From contig JAOUPA010000025.1 of the NCBI GenBank assembly GCA_029880105.1, forward strand, positions 1 to 17,089: a DNA stretch of 17,089 bases. Direction: 5' to 3'. Below the pieces are notes generated by a model that ran no database searches, was not told where the DNA came from, and saw nothing but the letters and a program-made list of their open reading frames with translations. The translations under genes and the position numbers were made by a program. Of this stretch, positions 1 through 7,165 are shown piece by piece (positions within the stretch are counted from its first letter, which is position 1; every line of letters starts with the position of its first letter). The stretch comes from Gammaproteobacteria bacterium. Its GTDB lineage: Bacteria; Pseudomonadota; Gammaproteobacteria; SZUA-229.

Positions 1-22
1 ATTTTAAGTTAGAGTATTAATA

Positions 23-406
23 ATGAGTTATGTGTTTAAGGCAATTCGCTGGATTCTTGGGCAAATTATTATTGCTGTTGACTGGCTGACCAGACCGAGT
101 GTTCCTGTTTATACGCCAGAAAAAAGAGCAGAGCTGGATGCGGCAACAGCTAATATGGCGATGTACCAGTTTGCCCAGTGTCCCTTCTGTGTAAAAACAC
201 GACGTACTATTCGACGTCTGGGGTTGAATATTGAATTGCGTGATGCCCGCAATGATCCAAAATGGAATGCCGAGCTCATCGAGCAGGGCGGCAAATACCA
301 GGTGCCCTGTCTGCGTATTGAAGAAAAGGGTGAAGTGAAGTGGTTATACGAATCATCGGCGATCAATGCCTACCTTGACCAACGTTTTTCGAGTACCGCT
401 GCTTAA
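23..406 (+). CDS. Glutaredoxin-like protein (GST N-terminal-like thioredoxin fold)
   Basis: A 127-residue protein with a thioredoxin-fold glutaredoxin domain in its C-terminal two thirds. The redox motif CPFC is at residues 53-56, the cis-proline segment QVPCL follows at 92-96 (P94), and a glutathione-site-like LYESSAI lies near the end. By family it should reduce disulfides or glutathione mixed disulfides. The first 22 or so residues are hydrophobic with a few charges and may be a membrane anchor or amphipathic helix, giving an inner-membrane protein with a cytoplasmic redox domain; that topology is inferred. No strong Shine-Dalgarno is visible before the ATG. Its stop codon overlaps the stop of the convergent NUDIX gene by 4 bp, and no terminator is visible between them. 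The redox fold is clear; the physiological partner is unknown. Confidence 0.85.
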   Translation: MSYVFKAIRWILGQIIIAVDWLTRPSVPVYTPEKRAELDAATANMAMYQFAQCPFCVKTRRTIRRLGLNIELRDARNDPKWNAELIEQGGKYQVPCLRIEEKGEVKWLYESSAINAYLDQRFSSTAA

Positions 407-963
407 AGGTCTAATAGTTTTAATTTGAGTAACCCGGCGATGCTGATTGCGTCGGTTATCTCACCGTTCATCACACGTTCAAAAGCCTCTTCCAGTGGCA
501 GCTTTTGTATTTTTAAGTCTTCGGTTTCTTCGAATTCTGTCTCGCCCTCGGTGAGCCCCCTGGCGATATAAACCACGCCATGTTCATCGGTAACGGAATT
601 TGAGGTGTGTAGTTGCATGATCTCCTGCCAGTACGTTGCAGTAAGGCCGGTTTCTTCCCTGAGCTCGCGTTTTGCCGATTCGAGCGGGTGAATATCCAGT
701 GGTCCACCACCCATGGGTATTTCCCAGGAATAACAGTCGGGAACGTAACGGTACTGGCCGACCAGCCAGGTGTTGTTGTGCTCATCGATGGGGATGACAC
801 CGATAGCGATATTTTTAAAGAGGATCTTGCCATAGTGCGAAATGCCGCCGCCGGGGTTGATCACTTCATCTTCATGCAGGCTAAACCAGGGGTTATCGTA
901 TATCGCCCTGCTCGATTGTGGCTGCCATGGGTTGGCGTAGGTTTTTAGTCTTTTAATGCTCAT
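403..963 (-). CDS. NUDIX hydrolase, ADP-ribose pyrophosphatase-like
   Basis: A 186-residue protein with a NUDIX fold. The core of the NUDIX box, RELREETGL, is at residues 99-107, and its leading glycine is at 85. The family hydrolyses nucleoside diphosphates linked to another group. Length and layout (N-terminal strand region, then WEIPMGGG before the box) resemble ADP-ribose pyrophosphatase or nucleoside-diphosphate-sugar hydrolases, but substrate cannot be read from sequence. Oddity: the first glutamate of the box (G-x5-E) is isoleucine at 91; the metal-binding REExxEE-type glutamates at 100, 103 and 104 are present. Its start codon overlaps the stop of the upstream higA-like gene by 4 bp, so the two are probably co-translated. 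Confidence 0.85.
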   Translation of the reverse strand: MSIKRLKTYANPWQPQSSRAIYDNPWFSLHEDEVINPGGGISHYGKILFKNIAIGVIPIDEHNNTWLVGQYRYVPDCYSWEIPMGGGPLDIHPLESAKRELREETGLTATYWQEIMQLHTSNSVTDEHGVVYIARGLTEGETEFEETEDLKIQKLPLEEAFERVMNGEITDAISIAGLLKLKLLDL

Positions 964-1325
964 CGCAGCATCCGTCGTTTAATGTTTTTTTCGATGGTCG
1001 GTGTATCGGCCGTGTCTGGTTGTGTCTGGGGTAATAGTTCCTCGTTCATGTACAGGGGTTGAACCAGGTTGAGGGGTATACCGATTTTTTCGCGTGCCTG
1101 TTCCAGGTCGTATTCTGCCTGAAGATGCATCCAGTAATTGGCACTGTTGCCAAAATAGCGTGCCAGCCGCAGGGCAGTGTCGGCGCTGATGGCGCGTTTA
1201 CCGAGGATAATCTCATTGATGCGTCGTGGCGGTACCCTGATTGCACGCGCGATCTGGTTCTGGCTGAGATTATGCGGTCTCAGATGTTGTTCCAGTAGTA
1301 CGATCCCGGGATGTAGGCGTGCCAT
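960..1325 (-). CDS. higA: HigA-family (XRE) antitoxin/transcriptional regulator, no toxin partner visible
   Basis: A 121-residue protein starting MARLHPG, the N-terminus typical of HigA/VapI antitoxins. An XRE helix-turn-helix covers about residues 20-45, followed by GKRAISADTALRLARYFG and NYWMHLQAEYDL, both hallmark segments of the family. Such proteins bind palindromes in their own promoter and usually neutralise a HigB RNase made from the gene just upstream. Here the upstream neighbour is the Y-family polymerase, and no HigB-like reading frame is visible on either side, so this looks like an orphan regulator. The C-terminal tail after about residue 95 is not recognised. Two tandem palindromes directly upstream fit autoregulation. 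It overlaps the following NUDIX gene by 4 bp. Confidence 0.85.
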   Translation of the reverse strand: MARLHPGIVLLEQHLRPHNLSQNQIARAIRVPPRRINEIILGKRAISADTALRLARYFGNSANYWMHLQAEYDLEQAREKIGIPLNLVQPLYMNEELLPQTQPDTADTPTIEKNIKRRMLR

Positions 1326-1331
1326 GGTTAA

Positions 1332-1368
1332 AATATAACGAAATACGTTATATAACGCAATACGTTAT
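1332..1368 (-). promoter_or_regulatory. higA promoter with two tandem 17-bp palindromic operators
   Basis: Two head-to-tail copies of ATAACGMAATACGTTAT lie at 1335-1351 and 1352-1368, differing at one base. Each is a dyad with arms ATAACG/CGTTAT around 5 bp. Read on the minus strand, a sigma-70-like pair overlaps them: TTGCGT (1360-1355), a 17-bp spacer and TATATT (1337-1332). The -10 ends only 6 bases before the higA ATG at 1325 and there is no Shine-Dalgarno, so the mRNA could be leaderless. HigA is the obvious ligand by position; binding is inferred. Confidence 0.7.
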
Positions 1369-1379
1369 ATTTGAGCAGT

Positions 1380-2621
1380 TTAGATTGTTTTGCGGTGCCC
1401 GCTCGGTTTCCACGCCGGTGCGATCACATTGGGCATGTCGGAGCGATTCAGTAATCGGGCGGGTGACAGGGTGAATTCGCCATAGCGTTGGTTGATGCTA
1501 TCCATGGCGTGGTGCAGTTGTTTGTCGCGTGCAAGCTGTTCGGGTGCGCTGGCGAACATGTCCATTTGCATCGCCGCAGGCCGTGGATCGAGCGCGGTAA
1601 TCTGGATCTGCCAGATACCTTCGTCCTGCCAGATATATTTCAGGCGTTGTTGACAGAGCTGGTAAATAGGCCGGTGATCGCTGCTGAATGCGGGCAGGCG
1701 AATTTTGTCACCGAGCCATTCGTGCTGCGTGCGCAGGCCAAACCAGAACGTCCGCGCTTCAAAATCATGGCGGCGCAGGCGTGCACCCACCTTGCTACAC
1801 ATGTGCTGCAGGAAGGTCAGGATTATTTCGCGGTCGCGGGTATTCGGCGCCATCACCTTGCCGTGGCCGATGGATTGGGGAGCGGCGACACTGGTATGTA
1901 GTGGTTCGGGATCCTGGCCCTGGCACATATACCAGATGCGCCTGCCCGGATTACCAAAGCGTCGTGCCAGTACGCTGATCGGCAGTTTTTCCATATCACC
2001 GCAAAAGCGCACGCCGTGATCCTCAAGAAACTGGCCGATATTTTTGCCAATGCCGCAGAGTTCGGTCACCAGCACGTGTTGCAGGCGTTGTTTTGCTTCC
2101 CAGGGTGGGATCACGGTAAAGCCATCGGGTTTGTTGAGCTTGGCGGCGTACTTGGCGGTAGTCTTGTCACCGCTGATGCCAATCGAACAGAGCAGGCCGG
2201 AGGCGCGGTACACGGCCTGCTTTAATAAATGCCCGGCCGCCTCGGGTGAGCCGTACAGCTGCTGGCAGGGGGTCAGGTCGACAAAGGCCTCGTCAACGGA
2301 GAATACCTCGACGTCCGGACATATCTCGTGGATGGCATGCATGATATTGGTAGAAGCGCGGGCATAAACCTCGGGGCGAGAAGGTCGCTGGATCAGGTTC
2401 GGGCAAAGCTGCCTGGCCTGCCTCAGGTGCATGCCGGTACGCACGCCGCGGGCGCGGGCCTCGTAAGAGCTGGTGATAACACAGCTGCCGCGCAGGCCAT
2501 TGGTCACTGCAATGGGCTGGCCGAGCAGGGAGGGAAAGTCGCGCTGTTCGACCGAGGCAAAAAAGGCATTCATGTCAATCAGTGCAATCGCACGCGGCCA
2601 GTGATTGGTGCGGTTGTTCAT
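1380..2621 (-). CDS. Y-family translesion DNA polymerase (DinB/UmuC type)
   Basis: A 413-residue Y-family polymerase. The first catalytic motif is DMNAFFASVE, with metal ligand D16. The second is SVDEAF at 108-113, supplying D110 and E111. Helix-hairpin-helix-like text LCGIGKNIGQFLEDHGV follows, then the little-finger region. QMDMF at 352-356 looks like a beta-clamp-binding motif. The enzyme would copy damaged templates during the SOS response. Its start overlaps the lexA stop by 4 bp (ATGA), so translation is probably coupled and transcription is under LexA control. The N-terminus is closer to DinB, while the C-terminal tail after the clamp motif is more UmuC-like, so no gene symbol is assigned. 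No separate umuD is present; the neighbour encodes a full LexA with a DNA-binding domain. Confidence 0.9.
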   Translation of the reverse strand: MNNRTNHWPRAIALIDMNAFFASVEQRDFPSLLGQPIAVTNGLRGSCVITSSYEARARGVRTGMHLRQARQLCPNLIQRPSRPEVYARASTNIMHAIHEICPDVEVFSVDEAFVDLTPCQQLYGSPEAAGHLLKQAVYRASGLLCSIGISGDKTTAKYAAKLNKPDGFTVIPPWEAKQRLQHVLVTELCGIGKNIGQFLEDHGVRFCGDMEKLPISVLARRFGNPGRRIWYMCQGQDPEPLHTSVAAPQSIGHGKVMAPNTRDREIILTFLQHMCSKVGARLRRHDFEARTFWFGLRTQHEWLGDKIRLPAFSSDHRPIYQLCQQRLKYIWQDEGIWQIQITALDPRPAAMQMDMFASAPEQLARDKQLHHAMDSINQRYGEFTLSPARLLNRSDMPNVIAPAWKPSGHRKTI

Positions 2622-3232
2622 GTATATTTTCTGAGCTGGCCGACGAGCACGCCCTGAATCCTTACCCTGCTGGCCTCGTAGGTCATCGGTTCCATGCTGG
2701 CGTTTTCGGGGATCAACTGGATATAGCGCCCCTGTTGTATGCGCTTGAAACGTTTCAGGGTGGCTTCCTGTTCATCGATCAGGGCAACGACGATATCACC
2801 ATCATTGGCAGTTTCGCGGAATTTAATTACCGCCACATCACCATCAAAAATACCGGCATCAATCATCGAGTCGCCCTGCACGCGCACAGCAAAATTATTT
2901 TTGCCAAAAAACTCAGCCAGGTTGATCTCGTCTTCACCGGGAATGGCTTCAATCGGCTTGCCGGCGGCGATCTTGCCTAATAGGGGCAGGGTGTTTTCGC
3001 GTTGCTGTGGGTCTCCCCTGAGGAGTCGGATGCCGCGGTGTCTACCTTTGTCGATAGCCACGAAGCCGGCATCGACCAGTGCCTGCACATAGCGATGTGC
3101 CACGCCACGCGAGTTGATGCCGATGCTCTCGGCGATCTCCTGTAGCTTGGGCGCAAAGCCGTGGCTGGTAACGTAGCGCTGGATGAATTCCAGTACCGTG
3201 CGCTGGTTGTCGGTCAGGATATTTGTTCTCAT
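2618..3232 (-). CDS. lexA: LexA repressor (SOS regulator, S24 autoprotease)
   Basis: A 204-residue protein, close to the usual LexA length. An N-terminal winged helix-turn-helix spans about 1-70. Autocleavage site Ala90-Gly91 lies in LPLLGKIAAG. Catalytic Ser122 is in GDSM and Lys160 in ATLKRF. LexA represses DNA-repair genes until RecA filaments trigger self-cleavage. The recognition-helix region (about 39-52, INSRGVAHRYVQAL) differs clearly from the E. coli sequence (FRSPNAAEEHLKAL, from memory), which fits the unusual operator at its own start. The start is supported by alignment of LTDNQRTVLEFI with the E. coli N-terminus, only two residues longer. It heads an overlapping unit with the Y-family polymerase. 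Confidence 0.95.
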   Translation of the reverse strand: MRTNILTDNQRTVLEFIQRYVTSHGFAPKLQEIAESIGINSRGVAHRYVQALVDAGFVAIDKGRHRGIRLLRGDPQQRENTLPLLGKIAAGKPIEAIPGEDEINLAEFFGKNNFAVRVQGDSMIDAGIFDGDVAVIKFRETANDGDIVVALIDEQEATLKRFKRIQQGRYIQLIPENASMEPMTYEASRVRIQGVLVGQLRKYT

Positions 3233-3239
3233 AATGTTC
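3225..3239 (-). promoter_or_regulatory. Candidate LexA operator, GTTC-N7-GTTC direct repeat
   Basis: The plus strand reads GTTCTCATAATGTTC: two GTTC half-sites in the same orientation, 7 bp apart. The longer repeat on the minus strand is ATGAGAACA twice with an 11-bp period. The site covers the lexA start codon (3232-3230) and the predicted transcription start. Direct-repeat GTTC-N7-GTTC boxes are established for LexA of alphaproteobacteria. Its position and the divergent recognition helix make autoregulation here likely, but binding is inferred. Confidence 0.7.
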
Positions 3240-3241
3240 TC

Positions 3242-3270
3242 ATTGTAAGGAGGCAGGGTTTAGAATGCAA
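3242..3270 (-). promoter_or_regulatory. Candidate lexA promoter
   Basis: On the minus strand TTGCAT (3270-3265), a 17-bp spacer and TACAAT (3247-3242, five of six bases of the consensus -10) precede lexA. Transcription would start near 3235, inside the GTTC repeat and only a few bases before the ATG, giving a very short or absent leader. An upstream promoter cannot be excluded. Confidence 0.5.
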
Positions 3271-3287
3271 TGCGCACGGCATATAAT
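3259..3287 (+). promoter_or_regulatory. Candidate sigma-70 promoter of trmH
   Basis: TTTAGA at 3259-3264, a 17-bp spacer and a perfect TATAAT at 3282-3287. The predicted start near 3294 leaves a leader of about 25 bases before the ATG at 3320. It lies back to back with the lexA promoter, so LexA bound nearby might affect both, but the operator itself lies outside this promoter. Confidence 0.65.
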
Positions 3288-3319
3288 CCGAGGGTCTTTT
3301 TTATCGGTATGCAGTTTTT

Positions 3320-4042
3320 ATGACCCCGGAACGCCTGGAAACCATCAAAGCCACACTGGCCAGAAGACAGCTCGACCTCACCGTGGTTATGGAGAATGTC
3401 AGAAAGCCGCATAACCTGGCCGCCGTTGGCCGTACACTCGAGGCGGTTGGTGGCCTGCAGATACACGCGATCACACAACTGACTTCGCTTCGATTGTCGC
3501 AAATGGCTGCAAGTGGTATCCGGCGCTGGCTGAAACTGGTCAAGCACCCGACGACCGAGCAGGGCATCCAGCATCTAAAACAGCAGGGTCTCCAGATTGT
3601 TGCCACCAGTCTCTGTAAAACCTCAAAAGATTTCAGGGAGGCTGATTACACCCGACCCACTGCGATACTGGTGGGTGAAGAGCTGGAGGGTATCAGTGAG
3701 CAGGCAATAGCCATGGCGGATGAACATGTCACCATCCCGATGATGGGCTTCGTGCAGTCGCTGAATGTCTCGGTGGCCTCGGCGCTGGTGCTGTACGAGG
3801 CCTATCGACAGCGTTCAGTTGCGGGGATGTACGATGAACGACGGCTGGATGATGATATTTACCAGGCCCTGTTATTCGAGGCCTGCCACCCAAAAGTGGC
3901 GGAGTATTGTCGGCAGAAAAAACTACCGTATCCGGTGATGGATGAGAATGGGAAAATAGTTGAACCGATCGCAGACAGCCAGACTTATACCGATGACACG
4001 TTTGCCGACTGGATTAAAAGGAATGAATCAGTACAGTCCTGA
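3320..4042 (+). CDS. trmH: tRNA (guanosine(18)-2'-O)-methyltransferase TrmH
   Basis: A 240-residue SPOUT methyltransferase matching E. coli TrmH nearly end to end. The N-terminus LARRQLDLTVVMENVRKPHN holds the family Asn of motif 1, followed by the RT pair (GRTLEAVG). Motif 2 is LVGEELEGIS and motif 3 is IPMMGFVQSLNVSVASAL, which forms the trefoil knot that binds S-adenosylmethionine. The characteristic C-terminal extension, with KKLPYPVMDENGKI, is present. The enzyme 2'-O-methylates G18 in the D-loop of tRNAs in the cytoplasm. The start is fixed by an in-frame stop at 3284-3286 with no other candidate between. No good Shine-Dalgarno is visible. The stop codon sits inside a hairpin that probably terminates the convergent PDH operon. 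Confidence 0.95.
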   Translation: MTPERLETIKATLARRQLDLTVVMENVRKPHNLAAVGRTLEAVGGLQIHAITQLTSLRLSQMAASGIRRWLKLVKHPTTEQGIQHLKQQGLQIVATSLCKTSKDFREADYTRPTAILVGEELEGISEQAIAMADEHVTIPMMGFVQSLNVSVASALVLYEAYRQRSVAGMYDERRLDDDIYQALLFEACHPKVAEYCRQKKLPYPVMDENGKIVEPIADSQTYTDDTFADWIKRNESVQS

Positions 4043-4050
4043 TTCATTCC
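4013..4050 (-). terminator. Intrinsic terminator of the PDH operon, inside the trmH 3' end
   Basis: A 12-bp perfect inverted repeat, GGAATGAATCAG at 4020-4031 and CTGATTCATTCC at 4039-4050, has a 7-base loop. On the minus strand the stem is followed by TTTTAATCC, a short U tract, so it works best for transcripts leaving lpdA (stop at 4061). On the plus strand no T run follows. The trmH stop codon (4040-4042) lies in the right arm. Confidence 0.7.
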
Positions 4051-4060
4051 CGGATAGCCA

Positions 4061-5818
4061 TTAACGTTTCGGCACGTAGATATCGGTACAGGTACCTTCA
4101 GCGACTTCGGCAGCGAAGTTAAAGGTCTCCGACAGCGTCGGGTGCGGGTGGATGGTCAGCGCGATATCCTCGATATCGGCGCCCATCTCCAGTGCCAGTA
4201 CCGCTTCGGCAATCAGCTCTCCAGCATTGGTGCCGACCATGCCGGCGCCAATGATCTTGTGCGTGTGCTTATCGAACAGTACCTTGGTCATACCCTCGTT
4301 GCGGCCGATACTCAGTGAGCGACCGCTGGCTGCCCATGGGAACACGCCCTTAGTATATTCGATGCCCTGCGCCTTGGCCTGATCTTCGGTGGTGCCCATC
4401 CAGGAAACCTCCGGGTCGGTGTAGGCCACCGAAGGAATGGTCTTGGCGTCAAAATATGACTTCATACCGCTAATGACCTCGGCGGCAGTTTTACCTTCGT
4501 GCGTAGCCTTGTGCGCCAGCATCGGCTGGCCGACGATATCGCCGATGGCGTAGATGTTTGGCACGTTGGTTTTCATCTGCTTGTCGACAGCGATGAAGCC
4601 ACGTTCATCGACAATCACACCCGCCTTTTCAGCATCGATCAGTTTGCCATTCGGGCTGCGGCCAACGGCGAGCAGGACACGGTCGAAGGTATCGGTCTCG
4701 GGCACGTTCTTGCCTTCGAAGGAAACCTTCAGACCCGCTTTTTGTGATTCGATAGCGGTAACCTTGGCGTTTAGCCAGATGTTTTCGTAACGAGCCTTGA
4801 CGCGTTTTTCCAGGGGGCGTACCAGATCGCGGTCGCAGCCGGGGATCAGCCCGGGCGAGAGTTCAACGATAGAAACTTTCGAGCCGAGCGCATCATAAAC
4901 CGTGGCCATTTCCAGGCCGATGATGCCGCCGCCGATAACCAGCAGGCGCTTGGGCACTTCTTTCAGTTCGAGCGCGCCAGTTGAATCCATCAGGCGTTCG
5001 TCATCGTAAGGGAAGCCGGGGATGCGCATTACCGAAGAACCGGCAGCGATAATCACGTTATCGAATGAAACGGTGATTGTCTTACCGGCTTTATCGACAA
5101 CATCGATGGTTTTCGGTGAGGTAAATTTGCCGTAACCATTAACGATTTCAACTTTGCGCTGCTTTGCCAGGCCAGCGAGACCACCGGTGAGCTGGCCGAT
5201 GATTTTGTTTTTATTCTCGACGATTTTTTTGATATCGATTTTCGGCTTGCCGAAAACCACGCCGTGCGCGCCCATCTCTTCGGCTTCGTTGATGATCTGT
5301 GCGGTATGCAACAGTGCCTTTGATGGAATACAGCCGACATTCAGGCAGACGCCACCAATATTATCGAAGCGCTCGATCAGGATCACGCTCTTGCCCAGAT
5401 CGGCTGCACGGAAGGCAGCAGTATAACCGCCGGGGCCTGAGCCCAGGACTACCACTTCGGCATGCTTGTCACTGCCTTCGGGAATGGCTGCGGCAACTGG
5501 TGCGGGTGCGGCTTCAGTTTTTGGCTCGCTAGCCACCGATGCTTCTTTTTTAGTTGGTGCTTCAGCTGCTGCATCACCAGCAACTTCCATTTCAAGAATG
5601 ATGTCACCCTGTGAAACCTTGTCGTTGACCTTGACCAGTACCTTTTTTACGGTGCCTGCAAAAGGCGAAGGAATTTCGATACTGGCCTTGTCGGACTCCA
5701 GCGTAATTAAGGCGTCTTCTTCGGCGACAACATCACCTGCGGCAACAACGACTTCGATAATATCAACGTTAGAAAAATCACCGATGTCGGGTACTTCAAC
5801 TTTAACAATATTGGCCAT
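4061..5818 (-). CDS. lpdA: Dihydrolipoyl dehydrogenase (E3) with N-terminal lipoyl domain
   Basis: A 585-residue flavoprotein that reoxidises dihydrolipoyl groups of the pyruvate dehydrogenase complex with NAD+. Residues 1-80 are a lipoyl domain with the lipoylated lysine K44 in ESDKAS. An Ala/Glu-rich linker follows at about 81-118. The FAD-binding motif VVLGSGPGGYTAA starts near 122. The redox disulfide is C158/C163 in GGVCLNVGCIPSK. A second Rossmann motif, LLVIGGGIIGLEMA, binds NAD. The active-site His559 and Glu564 are in HPHPTLSE. Classical Lpd is about 470 residues and lacks the lipoyl domain; the fused form is known from PDH operons of several proteobacteria such as Neisseria. The Shine-Dalgarno AGGA is well placed, and aceF ends 21 bp upstream. 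It is the last gene of the operon. Confidence 0.96.
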   Translation of the reverse strand: MANIVKVEVPDIGDFSNVDIIEVVVAAGDVVAEEDALITLESDKASIEIPSPFAGTVKKVLVKVNDKVSQGDIILEMEVAGDAAAEAPTKKEASVASEPKTEAAPAPVAAAIPEGSDKHAEVVVLGSGPGGYTAAFRAADLGKSVILIERFDNIGGVCLNVGCIPSKALLHTAQIINEAEEMGAHGVVFGKPKIDIKKIVENKNKIIGQLTGGLAGLAKQRKVEIVNGYGKFTSPKTIDVVDKAGKTITVSFDNVIIAAGSSVMRIPGFPYDDERLMDSTGALELKEVPKRLLVIGGGIIGLEMATVYDALGSKVSIVELSPGLIPGCDRDLVRPLEKRVKARYENIWLNAKVTAIESQKAGLKVSFEGKNVPETDTFDRVLLAVGRSPNGKLIDAEKAGVIVDERGFIAVDKQMKTNVPNIYAIGDIVGQPMLAHKATHEGKTAAEVISGMKSYFDAKTIPSVAYTDPEVSWMGTTEDQAKAQGIEYTKGVFPWAASGRSLSIGRNEGMTKVLFDKHTHKIIGAGMVGTNAGELIAEAVLALEMGADIEDIALTIHPHPTLSETFNFAAEVAEGTCTDIYVPKR

Positions 5819-5839
5819 GCGTAATTCCTAAATCTGGGC

Positions 5840-7153
5840 CTAAAGAACCAGTCTGCGAGTATCAGCCAGAATCTGACCGAGGAATGTGGTAAAACGCGCA
5901 CCGTCGGCACCGTCGATAACGCGGTGGTCGTACGACAGCGACAGCGGCATCATCAGGCGCGGTACAAATTCGCTATTTTTGTAGATTGGCTTCATTGATG
6001 CACGTGAGACACCGAGAATTGCTACTTCGGGTGCATTCACAATCGGGGTGAACGCAGTGCCGCCGATACCGCCGAGGCTGGAAATACTGATACAGCCACC
6101 TTCCATATCCGAAGGCTTGAGTTTCTTGTTGCGTGCTTTGGCGCTGGTCTCGACCACTTCTTTGGCGATGTCGATCAGAGATTTACAGCCAACATCTTTG
6201 ATTACAGGAACGACCAGGCCAGCTGGTGTGTCCATGGCAACGCCGATATTGATGTATTTTTTCAGGATCAGGTTTTCACCCGATGCATCCAGTGAAGAAT
6301 TAAAGCGTGGGTATTCTTTCAGGGCAGAGGCTACAGCCTTGACCAGGAAGGCGACCATGGTGACCTTGATGCCAGCATCCTTGTGCTCATCGTTGAGTTC
6401 CTTGCGGAAGACCTCGAGGTCGGTGACATCGGCTTCATCAAACTGCGTAACGTGCGGGATGTTGACCCAGTTGCGGTGCAGGAACTTGCCGGTGAGCTTG
6501 TTGATCTTGGTTAGCGGCTGGATTTCAATATCGCCGAACAGGCCAAAGTCAATTTCGGGCATAGGTTCAACTGACAGGCCGCCCTGAGGTGCACCCACCG
6601 TGCCAGAAGTCAAAACCTGTTTAACAAAGGCCTTAACGTCATCTTTGAGGATACGGCCTTTGGGGCCGGAGCCGGTGATCTGTCCCAGGTTGGCGCCCAG
6701 CTCACGGGCAAATTTGCGTACCGCCGGGCTGGCGTGTGCCTTGCTGAAGCTGGCCTCATCGATGGCCATGGCTACCGGTGCTGCTGCCTGTCGTTGCACA
6801 GCGGGTACCGGGGCCGGTGCTGGTTTTGCTGCAGGCGCGGGTGCCGCGGCCTTGGGTGTCTCTTTCGCAGGCTCTGCCTGTTTCTCAGCAGGTGCAGCGG
6901 CGGCTGTCGTCTCAGATATCTCCATGGTCATCAGCAGATCACCTTCGGAAACGGCATCGCCCAGGCTGACCTTGATTTCTTTTACCACGCCAGCAAATTC
7001 GGAGGGGATCTCCATTGCCGCCTTGTCGGACTCCAGGGAAACCAGCGGATCTTCAATGCTAACGGTATCGCCCGGTGAGACCAGTATCTCGATAACTTCA
7101 ACGCCCGAAAAATCACCGATATCGGGAACAAGAATGTCTTTAATTTCTGCCAT
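5840..7153 (-). CDS. aceF: Pyruvate dehydrogenase E2, dihydrolipoamide acetyltransferase
   Basis: A 437-residue E2 that moves the acetyl group from lipoyl-lysine to CoA and forms the core of the complex. It has a single lipoyl domain (1-80, lipoylated K44 in ESDKAA), an Ala/Pro-rich flexible linker (about 83-130), a peripheral subunit-binding domain (about 141-178, ASPAVRKFARELG) and a catalytic domain ending in DHRVIDG with H410 and D414. E. coli AceF is about 630 residues with three lipoyl domains, so this is a short form; the E3 next door carries one of its own. The Shine-Dalgarno AGGAAGGA is clear. It starts 12 bp after the aceE stop, consistent with one mRNA. Confidence 0.96.
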   Translation of the reverse strand: MAEIKDILVPDIGDFSGVEVIEILVSPGDTVSIEDPLVSLESDKAAMEIPSEFAGVVKEIKVSLGDAVSEGDLLMTMEISETTAAAAPAEKQAEPAKETPKAAAPAPAAKPAPAPVPAVQRQAAAPVAMAIDEASFSKAHASPAVRKFARELGANLGQITGSGPKGRILKDDVKAFVKQVLTSGTVGAPQGGLSVEPMPEIDFGLFGDIEIQPLTKINKLTGKFLHRNWVNIPHVTQFDEADVTDLEVFRKELNDEHKDAGIKVTMVAFLVKAVASALKEYPRFNSSLDASGENLILKKYINIGVAMDTPAGLVVPVIKDVGCKSLIDIAKEVVETSAKARNKKLKPSDMEGGCISISSLGGIGGTAFTPIVNAPEVAILGVSRASMKPIYKNSEFVPRLMMPLSLSYDHRVIDGADGARFTTFLGQILADTRRLVL

Positions 7154-7165
7154 GTCTCGTCCTTC

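Noticed and set aside
1488..2657. Several 65-137-codon open frames opposite the polymerase and lexA genes
   Set aside because: They are antisense shadows of well-supported genes, without ribosome sites or domains. The same applies to antisense frames over the PDH operon and ppsA.
3246..3266. Strong AAGGAGG followed by an ATG on the plus strand before trmH
   Set aside because: The frame is not that of trmH and gives no recognisable product; it lies upstream of the predicted trmH transcription start.
3233..3319. Canonical CTGT-N8-ACAG LexA box upstream of lexA
   Set aside because: Looked for on both strands and not found; only the GTTC direct repeat is present.
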